A stretch of DNA of 64,000 nt from Bog-473 sp963728845 (GTDB lineage: Bacteria > Actinomycetota > Acidimicrobiia > Acidimicrobiales > RAAP-2). The notes below the pieces were generated by a model. The model searched no databases and was not told where the DNA came from. It saw only the letters and a list, made by a program, of their open reading frames with translations. The stretch spans positions 153,729 to 217,728 of the forward strand of contig CAVSLS010000050.1 of NCBI GenBank assembly GCA_963728845.1, given 5' to 3'. Of this stretch, positions 53,866 to 61,789 are shown one piece after another; position 1 is the first letter of the stretch; each line of letters starts with the position of its first letter. The position numbers and the translations under genes were made by a program.

Positions 53866-54790
53866 TCATGCCACGTCGGGCTGAGATCTTTGACGGTAGT
53901 CGGCCTCGAACTCGGCCGGCGTGGCATCCCCGAGCTCTGAGTGCAGGCGCTCCTCGTTGAACCATGAGACCCAGGCGCAAGTGGCGATCTCGAGGTCGTC
54001 GAGGCCCTTCCAGGGCCCGCCGTTGTCGGCCAGGGCGGCCGGATTGCGGTGTAGCTCGGTCTTGAAGAGCCCGATGACCGATTCGGCCATGGCGTTGTCG
54101 TAGCTGTCGCCGATGGTCCCGATCGACGGGGCGGCGCCGACATCGTCGATCCGCTCGGTGTAGGCAATTGACGTGTATTGACTCCCGGCGTGCGTGTGAC
54201 AAATCAGTCCTTCGAGGGTGGTGTGCCGTCGGGTCCACGCCGCCATGTTGAGGGCGTCGAGGACGAGGGTGGTCGTGATGGAGCGGGCCGCCTTCCAGCC
54301 GACGAGGCGCCTCGAGAACACGTCGATCACGAAGGCGACGTAGACGATGCCCGACCACGTCGAGCAGTACGTGAAATCGGCGACCCACAGCTCGTCGGGC
54401 GCGAGGCGCTGAAGTTGCGGTTCACCAAGTCCGGGGCACGGAGCGCCGTGGGGTCCGACTTGGTGGTGAAGCGCTTCTTGGAGCGGCTGGCGCCGCGGAT
54501 GCCCTGGTTGCGCATCAATCGGGCAACCTGGTCTCGCCCGACGTCGTGGCCGGCCCGACGGGCCGCCTTGGTCAGCTTGCGCCGGCCGTAGACCGAGTAG
54601 TTGTGCTTCCACAGGTCGACCAGGGCCGGTCCGAGCTGCGCGTCACGAAGGGCCCGGGCCGAGGGTGGCCGCGACTTGGTGTCGTAATAGGTGGAGGGGG
54701 CGACTGCAAGCTCCGCGCAGATCGGCTCGACCCCCCATCGACGCCCACCGGTCTCATTGTCCCGATGGGCGTCGATGAAGGCGACTACTT
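53866..54790 (-). CDS. IS3 transposase OrfB (frameshifted, DDE Asp replaced)
   Basis: The N-terminal part reads EVVAFIDAHRDNETGGRRWG, GPALVDLWKHNYSVYGRRKL and GHDVGRDQVARLMRNQGIRG; after APDLVNRNF the frame changes near 54413, then the rve domain follows: RLAPDELWVADFTYCSTWSG (first Asp), THAGSQYTSIAYTERIDD, GDSYDNAMAESVIGLFKTEL (Glu). The usual HSDxGSQY or HTDAGSQY, carrying the second Asp, is HTHAGSQY here, so the catalytic Asp is His. orfB is normally reached by -1 slippage at the A-rich end of orfA. Confidence 0.8.
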
Positions 54791-55121
54791 CTTTTGTCGG
54801 CGGTCGAGCTCCGCCCCGAAGAAAGTCGCGGCCACCTGCAAGATGTCGTTGGAGCGGCGTAACTCCCTCATGACTTTGCGCAACCTCTCTCAGCTCTGGA
54901 TGCTCGGCCGTGGACAGACCCGCCCGAGCGCCGGTGTCGATCTCGGACTGCTTGACCCAGGCTCGAAGCGACTCGTCGCCGACCCCGAGCTGTCGGGCCA
55001 CCCTCGAGATCACCGCCTTGTCGCCGGGATCTTGTTGCCGGAGGTCCTTGACCATCCGGACGGCGCGCTCCTTCAGCTCAGGCGGATACCGCTTCGATGT
55101 GGCCTTCTTCTCCGTGACTCC
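54785..55121 (-). CDS. IS3 transposase OrfA (frameshifted)
   Basis: Helix-turn-helix protein: TEKKATSKRYPPELKERAVR, then VARQLGVGDESLRAWVKQSE, and after a one-base insertion near 54895 RLRKVMRELRRSNDILQVAA, FFGAELDRRQKK (leucine-zipper-like), stop at 54785. The start codon is not evident; an ATG overlapping the terminal repeat is possible. The AAAAGAAG end is the probable slippage site into orfB. Confidence 0.65.
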
Positions 55122-55167
55122 ATCCTCGCTTCCAAGGTATGTATCTTCCGGGATCCCAGGCCGGTTC

Positions 55168-55464
55168 ATGGACGTCATCATCGTTGAATCGTGCCATAGC
55201 ACATGGATCTTTGATCCTGACCGGATGCGGTTCTGTCGCATCCTCAAGGGTATTCAGGTCGCATATGGATCCGTGTCGACGGATTGGCGTCCATACTGGA
55301 AACTCGAGGTGGATCCAGATGCCGAGATTCTCTGTGTCTACCTCAATGCATCGAGAACCCGCCTGATCAAAACATGGCGACACACAGAGGACTGTGCTCA
55401 GTGCGGTGTGCAGGAAACCACCGAGTTGTCGTTGGAGGACATTCACACCGCAGTCCACGTGTGA
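55168..55464 (+). CDS. Hypothetical 98-aa protein abutting the IS3 end
   Basis: The ATG (55168-55170) uses the last base of the IS3 terminal repeat as its A. The protein begins MDVIIVESCHSTWIFDPDRM and contains PYWKLEVDPDAEILCVYLN, WRHTEDCAQCGVQETTELS (C-x2-C) and a final EDIHTAVHV. No family recognised. It may be the remainder of a gene truncated by the insertion or a short native gene that by chance gained this start. Confidence 0.5.
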   Translation: MDVIIVESCHSTWIFDPDRMRFCRILKGIQVAYGSVSTDWRPYWKLEVDPDAEILCVYLNASRTRLIKTWRHTEDCAQCGVQETTELSLEDIHTAVHV

Positions 55465-55531
55465 ATAGCGTGTGTGCGAATGTCCCTTAGCGCCGGGCGA
55501 TGCGGCTAATCGGCGGCCGCGGCGTTCTGGG

Positions 55532-55822
55532 TCAGTGGGGGCTTAGATCCTCGCCACCTGGACTAAACAGAGGGTCTTCTGCTGGGCGGCGGCGACCCAG
55601 CCGGGCCGCAGACAACCCTGCGGCAATGAAACAGATCACTCCGATGGCGACGATGGGATATGCCCAATGGATGCTGTTCGTGTATCCAAGGCATGCCGAC
55701 ATAGGCGAAGTCCCGCCGTCGCAGCTCACACGCTGAACGAGCAGGGCCAGCGTGATGCCGACCCCGCTCAGGACTGCAACCGTCCCAGTCAAGGCCAGAT
55801 AGAGCGGTAACCGCCCCTTCAT
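55532..55822 (-). CDS. Small two-helix membrane protein
   Basis: 96 aa, ATG at 55822. Two hydrophobic helices (YLALTGTVAVLSGVGITLAL and YPIVAIGVICFIAAGLSAA) flank a loop with two Cys (SCDGGTSPMSACLGYTNS), likely a disulfide outside the membrane. Charged C-terminus RLGRRRPAEDPLFSPGGEDL. No family recognised. The 223 bp to the next gene hold nothing evident. Confidence 0.55.
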   Translation of the reverse strand: MKGRLPLYLALTGTVAVLSGVGITLALLVQRVSCDGGTSPMSACLGYTNSIHWAYPIVAIGVICFIAAGLSAARLGRRRPAEDPLFSPGGEDLSPH

Positions 55823-56046
55823 GTCATGAAGGCTAGTCGGGCGGAACTGGTCACTGGCGGGTTGGACTCGGGTAGCCCGAAAGTGCCGTTGATGGGCAGG
55901 GGCCTAAGAACGAACCTCTGCCACAAACGGCCGTTTTTGACCCCCTCCAGGTCAAGAGCGAGGCGCCTGCTGGTACGGATCGCTGCCCTTCTCGAACGCA
56001 CCAACCTCTCTTGCGAACCAGTCACTCATGAGTAGTCCCAGCACCC

Positions 56047-57864
56047 TCATCCGTTGGCGTCACAGGACTCTCCATCGGCGGTGAAGGCGCCTTGCTCAGC
56101 AGCATTGAGACCCGCACACGCAATGTCCGAGCCTGGAGCGACCACGACCGTAAAGGAGGATGGTGTGGTGCCCGTTATTTGAATCACTTCCATCGCCCCG
56201 CCAATCGACGGGTCGAGCAAGTGGCACAAGATGTCAGTTCCAACCGCGAAGCTGACGGAAGGGGGACCGCAAGTTGCCACTTCAGCGGCACTAATGCCGG
56301 TTTGCGCTGCCACAGTGGCATCGCTTTGCATTGCCACAGCGGCATCAAGGCTGGTTAACGTGATCTGCGATGCGGGCGGAGCCGCAGTCGTGGTTGTCGT
56401 TGGTGTTCCAGTGTTGCCGGCGTTGGCCGAGTAGTTAACGCACCCACCGAGATCTGGATAAGCCTCGAACGCAGCCAGCTCGCCCGCATTGAGCTGGTTA
56501 CACGGAACAGATGAGCTTGGACTCCATGTGACCGTGAAACCAGGTGGGGTAGGGCCTATCAGAACAACTTCTGTGGCTGATCCAACTGACGTAGATGTCA
56601 ATCCACAAGCGACGTAAGCCCCATTTGAGAGATTGGCGTCAGCAGGCCCACAGTTGGCCACTGCGTCGGAAAGATGACCCCCGTAGCTGCCACCTGCTCG
56701 ATCAGCTGCCTGCACAGCAGCATCGAGACAAGAGATGCTGGCGAACCCCTTACCTGTCAGACATTTCGTAGTCGTCGTTGTGCACGCCGTCACGCCGGGC
56801 ATGCTCGGTCCACCAGCCGTACAGCTCGGTGTAGGGCTATCCGAAGAACCTGTAGTTCCCGCTGGCCGACTGAAAGCTTCACCGGTCGAGTTGTTGATCA
56901 ACGTGAAGTTGTCGATGGTCGTGCTCGATTGAATGATGACGATGGTGGTCGTCGGTGAGAAGCTGGTCCATTGGACGCCCGTGTAATGAGGAGTCCCACT
57001 TACCGCCGCAGGCGGTGTCAATGGATTTCCGCAAAAACAGCGAGCCCGAGGCACACCATGGCTGTCGACGAGGACCGCCTGGCCCGCCTGCAGGATCTCA
57101 GGAATGGCATTGGCCTGGCCATTCACATAGCCATGGTTGGTGACTCGTGTGTCGTAACGCAGAGTCATCGGAGTCAAACCATTGATGTAGGTCGAGACTT
57201 GGCTGACTGGGATTCCCTCGGCTGCGGCCCACGCTGATGCCTTCTGTGGATTGGCTGCCAAGTACGCAACCATCTGCCCTGGATTGCAGCTCGATGTATC
57301 TAGGGTGCCTCCGTAGAGGCCGATTGAGTTCCCCGAGTACGAGGCGAGGTTCGTCCCGCTCGATGGGGTCAAAGCTGCTGCCGTCTTAGTTGTAGCCGGA
57401 GCATTTTCCCCAACATTGGGAGTGAAGGGATTCTGGCCTTGGGCGTTCGTCGGTTGCAGGAATATCTCGCTGGCGTTCGCCGCTGGCGTGCTGCCCTCGG
57501 TAAGGACGATGCCCAGTGCTCCAGCCAAGATCACCGCAAGGATCACGAGACCGATCAGGACATGTTTGCTCGTGAGAGAGAAGCCCCCCTGCTGCTGCTC
57601 ACGGTCGCTACCTCCTGTTGGCACGGGCGAACCAGATGGTGTCACCGCCGGTCCCGCTGACGAAGCGGCGAGCCCGGGTGAAGTCTGTTCTTCTGAGGAG
57701 GAAGGCTGGGTTGAAATCGGCTCGGTCGGAGACGGCGCCTCGGAAGGCCCGTCAGCCGACGACTGCCCGAGCAGGCGAGCTTTCTCGGCTTGGAACTCTT
57801 CTTCGCTGAGGATTCCCCGGTCACGCAGAGCGACGAGCCTTTCGAGCTCTTCTGCAGTGCTCAA
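56047..57864 (-). CDS. SHOCT domain + membrane anchor + DUF6777-like extracytoplasmic protein
   Basis: About 605 aa from a TTG at 57864 with GGAGG seven bases upstream. N-terminal SHOCT domain (ELERLVALRDRGILSEEEF), then a Pro/Ser-rich linker of about 70 residues, one transmembrane helix (HVLIGLVILAVILAGALGIV), and an outside part with the DUF6777 pattern: SIGLYGGTLDTSSCNPGQMV, LRYDTRVTNHGYVNGQANAI, LVDSHGVPRARCFCGNPLTP. Two further Cys-containing modules and a Thr-rich linker complete the C-terminus. Function unknown; typical of actinobacterial cell-envelope proteins. Confidence 0.78.
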   Translation of the reverse strand: MSTAEELERLVALRDRGILSEEEFQAEKARLLGQSSADGPSEAPSPTEPISTQPSSSEEQTSPGLAASSAGPAVTPSGSPVPTGGSDREQQQGGFSLTSKHVLIGLVILAVILAGALGIVLTEGSTPAANASEIFLQPTNAQGQNPFTPNVGENAPATTKTAAALTPSSGTNLASYSGNSIGLYGGTLDTSSCNPGQMVAYLAANPQKASAWAAAEGIPVSQVSTYINGLTPMTLRYDTRVTNHGYVNGQANAIPEILQAGQAVLVDSHGVPRARCFCGNPLTPPAAVSGTPHYTGVQWTSFSPTTTIVIIQSSTTIDNFTLINNSTGEAFSRPAGTTGSSDSPTPSCTAGGPSMPGVTACTTTTTKCLTGKGFASISCLDAAVQAADRAGGSYGGHLSDAVANCGPADANLSNGAYVACGLTSTSVGSATEVVLIGPTPPGFTVTWSPSSSVPCNQLNAGELAAFEAYPDLGGCVNYSANAGNTGTPTTTTTAAPPASQITLTSLDAAVAMQSDATVAAQTGISAAEVATCGPPSVSFAVGTDILCHLLDPSIGGAMEVIQITGTTPSSFTVVVAPGSDIACAGLNAAEQGAFTADGESCDANG

Positions 57865-57949
57865 TCTCCCGCCTCCTGTCCTCCGGGTCTCGCCAATGAC
57901 ACCGGACCGGCTGAGCGACCATATGCCCGGGGACATGTCATGTCAACGT

Positions 57950-58125
57950 GGGTTGAATGGCCCACAAGACACCCGGTTAGCAGGGCTGCCGGCCAATCTG
58001 GCTCGTTCGATGCTCGCAACGGACTACCTCTTTGTGCACTCCATCACTGTGCTTTCGATCGTGGGCTGTGGGCGATCCATCCAACGACGACAGAGCTTCT
58101 GGTCAGGCCCCAGGGTCCCAGTTGA
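57950..58125 (+). pseudogene. HNH-endonuclease C-terminal remnant
   Basis: The plus-strand frame reads DARNGLPLCALHHCAFDRGL and WAIHPTTTELLVRPQG, the end of an HNH restriction-type nuclease (NGLxLCxxHHxAFD). The upstream part of the domain is missing. It runs directly into an integrase fragment in another frame. Confidence 0.5.
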
Positions 58126-58571
58126 GAGACCATCTAGATCGTTTCACTCGCCCCTCGAAGGAGGCGTGGCTCTTTGCTGGTGAGGACGGACGGCCGGTGT
58201 CACCTAGGACTCTTGACAGGGCGTGGGACGCCTCCAGGCGAGCCGTCGGTCGCACCGACCTTCATCTGCACGATCTCAGACACTCCGGCCTCACCTGGTC
58301 CGCCGCTCTCGGCGCTACTACGGCGGAACTCATGTACAGGGCGGGCCACAAAAGCCCGGCTGCGGCACTGCGCTATCAGCACGCCGCACAAGACCGTGAC
58401 GAGCTGCTCGCAGATGCGCTCGGCACCCTGGCTTCAGGGGACGTTGTCCCTTTGCGACGGACACATGACGGACACGATCCGACGGTGCTACTTACGAATA
58501 CTGCCTCTGACCAGGAGCAGCCCCAACGGGATTCGAACCCGTGTCGCCACCTTGAGAGGGTGGTGTCCTAG
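58119..58571 (+). pseudogene. Tyrosine recombinase (integrase) C-terminal remnant next to tRNA-Glu
   Basis: Catalytic-domain remnant: EAWLFAGEDGRPVSPRTLDR, LHLHDLRHSGLTWSAALGA (the H-x-x-R box), ELMYRAGHKSPAAALRYQHA (second His/Lys and the nucleophile Tyr). About 110 residues belong to the fold; the first catalytic Arg and the arm-binding domain are missing. The frame runs on into the tRNA-Glu 3' half, as usual for integrases encoded beside their attachment site. Probably unable to excise the island on its own. Confidence 0.8.
58458..58476 (+). repeat. Candidate integrase arm-site repeat near the tRNA
   Basis: CGGACACATGACGGACACG, near copy of the motif at 44976, located 41 bp before the tRNA-Glu-matching core. 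Confidence 0.4.
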
Positions 58572-58590
58572 GCCTCTAGACGATGGGGCC
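58518..58590 (-). tRNA. tRNA-Glu (CTC anticodon), island attachment site
   Basis: Full cloverleaf on the minus strand: acceptor GGCCCCA pairs with TGGGGCT, anticodon arm CCACC-CTCTCAA-GGTGG gives CTC, T-loop TTCGAAT. No encoded CCA. Its 3' half (58517-58563) is duplicated at 44846 (47/47), 40938 (41/42) and 29881 (about 38/42), so this is the attB/attL gene of the island. Confidence 0.97.
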
Positions 58591-58629
58591 GAGCGGAGGT
58601 GTCCATCACGCTGATGGGCGCCGCCGGTG

Positions 58630-58701
58630 CTCGGGGGGAAGGACTCGAACCCTCAATAACTGGACCAGAACCAGTCGTGTTGCCGATTACACCACCCCCG
58701 A
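58630..58701 (-). tRNA. tRNA-Gln (CTG anticodon)
   Basis: Acceptor TCGGGGG pairs with CCCCCGA, anticodon arm ACTGG-TTCTGGT-CCAGT gives CTG, T-arm GAGGG-TTCGAGT-CCTTC. No encoded CCA. 39 bp upstream of tRNA-Glu on the same strand, probably one transcript. Confidence 0.97.
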
Positions 58702-58850
58702 ATGGGTGGACGTTCAGATTAGCCGAGCCGGATTCGGCGCCCTGTCGGTCGTATGACCAGGGACGGGGGCGCGTTGAATCGGGAGTTTCCCGATGGAATG
58801 ATGCTGCGTCCGGGGTCCCCCGGGTGCGGACCCGGATGGAGGTTCTCTGC

Positions 58851-59387
58851 ATGCACCGCTGGTCGGCGGTCGCACTCGTCGCGGCCGGGTTGGGCGCTGC
58901 CATCGTGGTCTTCGCTGTCCTGGCCGTCCCGTCGCAGGCCGGGTCCTCCGGCCTGGTGGTCAAGGCCTCGCCGAGCCAGGGCCTCGTCGACAGGCAGATC
59001 GTCACCATCACCGGGCGCGGCCTGACGGCCGCGGGGGGCGGGAGCTCCCGGACCTGGTTCGTCGCCGAGTGCACGGTCGCCGTCCGGGGCCGGATGAACC
59101 CCGCTACCGACACGCCCCATTGCGACCTCACCGACGCCCAGCAGCTGCACGTCACCCGCAACGGAACCTTCTCGGACCGCTTCCGCGTCCGGACCGGGAT
59201 CATCGGCGACGGCTACTGCGGCGCTGCGGGGCACGCAACCTGCGTCCTGGGGGTGGGGACCGCCCAGGGGCTCGGCACCGTGGTGCGCATCACGTTCAAA
59301 GCCGCCCCGCCGCGCCACGACGACGAGCTGACCGTCCCCATGCCGTTCAGGCGTCGTGCAGCCACTCCAGGTGGTTGTAGCCGATGA
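58851..59387 (+). CDS. Secreted neocarzinostatin-like (immunoglobulin-like fold) protein
   Basis: 178 aa, ATG at 58851 with GGAGG eight bases upstream. Signal peptide MHRWSAVALVAAGLGAAIVV ending near SQAGSS. Mature domain: LVVKASPSQGLVDRQIVTIT, TWFVAECTVAVRG, and VGDGYC-like ends IGDGYCGAAGHATCVLGVGT, with Cys spaced as in the neocarzinostatin/macromomycin apoprotein family. In most genomes such proteins have no enediyne cluster; here none is visible. The last about 14 codons overlap the end of the convergent DUF218 gene. Role unknown. Confidence 0.7.
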   Translation: MHRWSAVALVAAGLGAAIVVFAVLAVPSQAGSSGLVVKASPSQGLVDRQIVTITGRGLTAAGGGSSRTWFVAECTVAVRGRMNPATDTPHCDLTDAQQLHVTRNGTFSDRFRVRTGIIGDGYCGAAGHATCVLGVGTAQGLGTVVRITFKAAPPRHDDELTVPMPFRRRAATPGGCSR

Positions 59388-59967
59388 TGCGGCCGAGGCC
59401 CACGCCGACTGCCTCCTTCACGAAGTACGGGAACGTCGACCAGCCCGCGATGGGCGAGGACTGCGTCGGCGTCGGCGAGGGCGAGAGCGAGAGCCCCGAG
59501 GCGATGGCCATGGAGCGGTCCTCGTGGAACGGATCGGTGGTCACCAGGATCACCTTGACCTTGCGGGCCGACAGCTTCGCCTGCGCGTCGGCGATGTTCT
59601 CGTAGGTGTTGTCACCTCCCGCCTCAATGATGTCGGCCCGCGGCACCTTCTTGCTCTCCAAGTACATCGCCCCCGACTGTGCTTCGGTGCACTTGTCGCC
59701 CGGCTCCTTGTTCCCGGTCACCACGATGAGGTGCGCGTAGCCTTGCTGGTAGAGCGTCAGCGCCTGATCGAGCCGTGCCCGCAGGTCAGGTGACGGCACG
59801 CAGTCGTACTGGGCGGCACCCATGACCAGGATGGCGCCCGCCGGGCGGGGGTCGTACTGGCGCGAGGTGAGCCACACCTGGACGATGGTCACGCAGAAGT
59901 AGAGGCCGATCGCCGCCAGGACCAGCAACCCGATGCGCAGCACCCAGCGGAGCGGTGCCAGCAGCAT
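59347..59967 (-). CDS. DUF218 / YdcF-family membrane protein
   Basis: 206 aa, ATG at 59967 overlapping the gltX stop (TGATG). N-terminal transmembrane helix (IGLLVLAAIGLYFCVTIVQV), then the DUF218 fold: GAILVMGAAQYDCVPSPDLR, HLIVVTGNKEPGDKCTEAQ, GGDNTYENIADAQAKL and VILVTTDPFHEDRSMAIA. Members (SanA, YdcF, ElyC) are linked to cell-envelope precursor metabolism. Translational coupling to gltX may simply reflect operon packing. Confidence 0.88.
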   Translation of the reverse strand: MLLAPLRWVLRIGLLVLAAIGLYFCVTIVQVWLTSRQYDPRPAGAILVMGAAQYDCVPSPDLRARLDQALTLYQQGYAHLIVVTGNKEPGDKCTEAQSGAMYLESKKVPRADIIEAGGDNTYENIADAQAKLSARKVKVILVTTDPFHEDRSMAIASGLSLSPSPTPTQSSPIAGWSTFPYFVKEAVGVGLGRIIGYNHLEWLHDA

Positions 59968-61478
59968 CAGCCGCCCGCCGACAGCCGGGACAGCGCGGCG
60001 CCGATACGCCGGCGCGTCTCCTGGCGGCCGAGCACCGCCAACGAGTCGAACAGCGGGAGCCCGCGGGTCCTCCCCATGACCGCCACCCGGATCGGCGCCT
60101 GGGCCTTGCCGAGCTTGCGGTCCACGGACTCGGCGATGGCGAGCGTCACCTCGTGCAACGAGTCCTTGTCCCATCCCACCGCCTCGTAGGCGCCCAGCGC
60201 CTCGGTCAGGATCCGCGATGCCAACTCGTCGCCGGCGACGGCCTTCTGCCAGCTTTCGGGGTCGTCCGGCGCGTCCTCCAAGAAGAGGAAGTCGACCAGC
60301 TCGGGCACCTCGCCGAGCACGGTGACCCGCTCCCGAACCACCTCGGCCAGCGCGGCGAAGACCTCGGCGTCGAAGCGCTCGGGCGGCCACGGCGGGGGCT
60401 CGACGACCGGTGTGCCGGTGTCGGGATTGCGCCAGGCGCCCGGCGTCCACTCCCCCGGCCGGGGTTCGACCCACGGTTGCGCCGCGGCCACGAAGCCGTC
60501 CACGGACAGGGCACGGATGTAGACGCCGTCGACGTGCGAGAGCTTCTTGGTGTCGAAGAAGGCCGGCGAGCGCTGCACGTCCTCCAGCCGGAAGCGCTCG
60601 ATGATCTCCTCGACCGGAACGATCTCGTCGTCGCCGGGGCTCCAACCGAGGAGCGCGAGGTAGTTGCGAAAGGCCGAGGGCAGGTAGCCCTGCTCCCGGT
60701 ACATCTCCACGGCGACCGGATCGCGCCGCTTGGAGAGCTTCTTCCCCGCCTCGTTGACCAGCAGCGGCAGGTGGGCGTAGGCGGGCAGCTCGAGATCCCG
60801 TCCCTGCGCCGCGTTGAGCGCCTCCCACAGCATGATCTGCCGCGGCGTGGTCGGCAGGAGTTCCTCGCCCCGGATCACGTGGGTCATCGCCATGGTGCGA
60901 TCGTCCACGGCGTTGGCCAGGACGAAGAGCGGCGTACCGTCGCCTCGCACGACGATGAAGTCCTCGAGTGCGCGCTGGGGGAACTCCACCGCGCCGCGCA
61001 CGAGGTCGTCCACCCGCACGGCACCCTCGTCGGGCGTCCGGAAGCGCAGCGCCCTCCCCTCCCCCCGGTGCAGCCCGAGGTCGCGGCAGTGCCCGTCGTA
61101 TCCCGGCGTGGGGTCGCCGGCGGCCGCGCGTTGCCTCGTCCGCTCTTCTATCTCCTCCCGCGTGCACGCGCAGGCGTAGAGCGCCCCGCTGGCCCACAGC
61201 GCCTCGATCGCGGCGGTGTGCGCCTCCGCCTGCGCCGACTGGAAGTACGGGCCTTCATCGGGGGACATTCCCAGCCAGTCGAGCGCCGAGACGATCCCGT
61301 CGGTCCATTCGGGGCGATTGCGCGCCTCGTCGGTGTCCTCGATGCGCAGCACGAACGTCCCCCCGAGGCGGCGCGCGAAGAGCCAGTTGAACAGCGCCGT
61401 TCGCGCGCTGCCCACGTGGAAGTAGCCGGTCGGCGACGGGGCGAAGCGGACCCGGGGCGAAGTGGCGAGTTCGGTCAT
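59967..61478 (-). CDS. gltX: Glutamyl-tRNA synthetase
   Basis: 503 aa, ATG at 61478. Class I synthetase: RFAPSPTGYFHVGSARTALF (HIGH-like HVGSA), RIEDTDEARN, and KKLSKRRDPVAVEMY (KMSKS-like KLSKR). The C-terminal anticodon-binding domain ends with RRRIGAALSRLSAGG. It charges tRNA-Glu, and possibly tRNA-Gln as a non-discriminating enzyme; both tRNAs lie about 1.3 kb downstream on the same strand. Backbone housekeeping gene, frame intact. Confidence 0.97.
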   Translation of the reverse strand: MTELATSPRVRFAPSPTGYFHVGSARTALFNWLFARRLGGTFVLRIEDTDEARNRPEWTDGIVSALDWLGMSPDEGPYFQSAQAEAHTAAIEALWASGALYACACTREEIEERTRQRAAAGDPTPGYDGHCRDLGLHRGEGRALRFRTPDEGAVRVDDLVRGAVEFPQRALEDFIVVRGDGTPLFVLANAVDDRTMAMTHVIRGEELLPTTPRQIMLWEALNAAQGRDLELPAYAHLPLLVNEAGKKLSKRRDPVAVEMYREQGYLPSAFRNYLALLGWSPGDDEIVPVEEIIERFRLEDVQRSPAFFDTKKLSHVDGVYIRALSVDGFVAAAQPWVEPRPGEWTPGAWRNPDTGTPVVEPPPWPPERFDAEVFAALAEVVRERVTVLGEVPELVDFLFLEDAPDDPESWQKAVAGDELASRILTEALGAYEAVGWDKDSLHEVTLAIAESVDRKLGKAQAPIRVAVMGRTRGLPLFDSLAVLGRQETRRRIGAALSRLSAGG

Positions 61479-61533
61479 GCGTGACGTCGGCGCACCCCGG
61501 GCGCCGGCAGGGTGCGTGGGGAGCGGCGAGGCG

Positions 61534-61728
61534 TCAGTCTTCCTCTATGGAAATGGCGCCCGTGGGGCAGCCGTTGACCGCCTCGCGCAGGCGCTCGCGG
61601 AACTCCTCGGGTGGGTGCTCGTTGAGGACGTAGAGGTAGCCGTCGTCACGGACCTCGAAGACCTCGGGCAGGATGCCCATGCACACGGCGTTGCTGGCAC
61701 ACTCGTCGAAGTCCACGACGACCTTCAC
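61534..61728 (-). CDS. Small P450-type ferredoxin
   Basis: 64 aa, GTG at 61728 behind CAGGAGG. VKVVVDFDECASNAVCMGIL carries C-x5-C with Asn at the variable position, and CPTGAISIEED gives the last ligand. Same family as the ferredoxin at 2829 (Ser there). Probably electron donor to a P450 encoded outside this window. It follows the two thiolases. Confidence 0.9.
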   Translation of the reverse strand: MKVVVDFDECASNAVCMGILPEVFEVRDDGYLYVLNEHPPEEFRERLREAVNGCPTGAISIEED

Positions 61729-61789
61729 GGAGACCTCCTGGTCGGGGGCGGGGTTGGCTGCGCCGAGCATATCGGCCGGGCCTCGTGCC

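Larger units (their letters stand above)
53824..55168 (-). mobile_element. IS3-family insertion sequence, probably inactive
   Basis: 1345 bp bounded by 14-bp perfect inverted repeats TGAACCGGCCTGGG (53824-53837) and CCCAGGCCGGTTCA (55155-55168). It holds overlapping orfA/orfB of the IS3 type on the minus strand. No flanking target duplication is evident (cat on the left, tgg on the right). Two frame disruptions and a catalytic-site substitution in orfB suggest it cannot transpose. Confidence 0.85.

Noticed and set aside
59955..61484. 509-codon plus-strand frame opposite gltX
   Set aside because: The minus strand encodes a complete glutamyl-tRNA synthetase; the opposite frame is a high-GC shadow.
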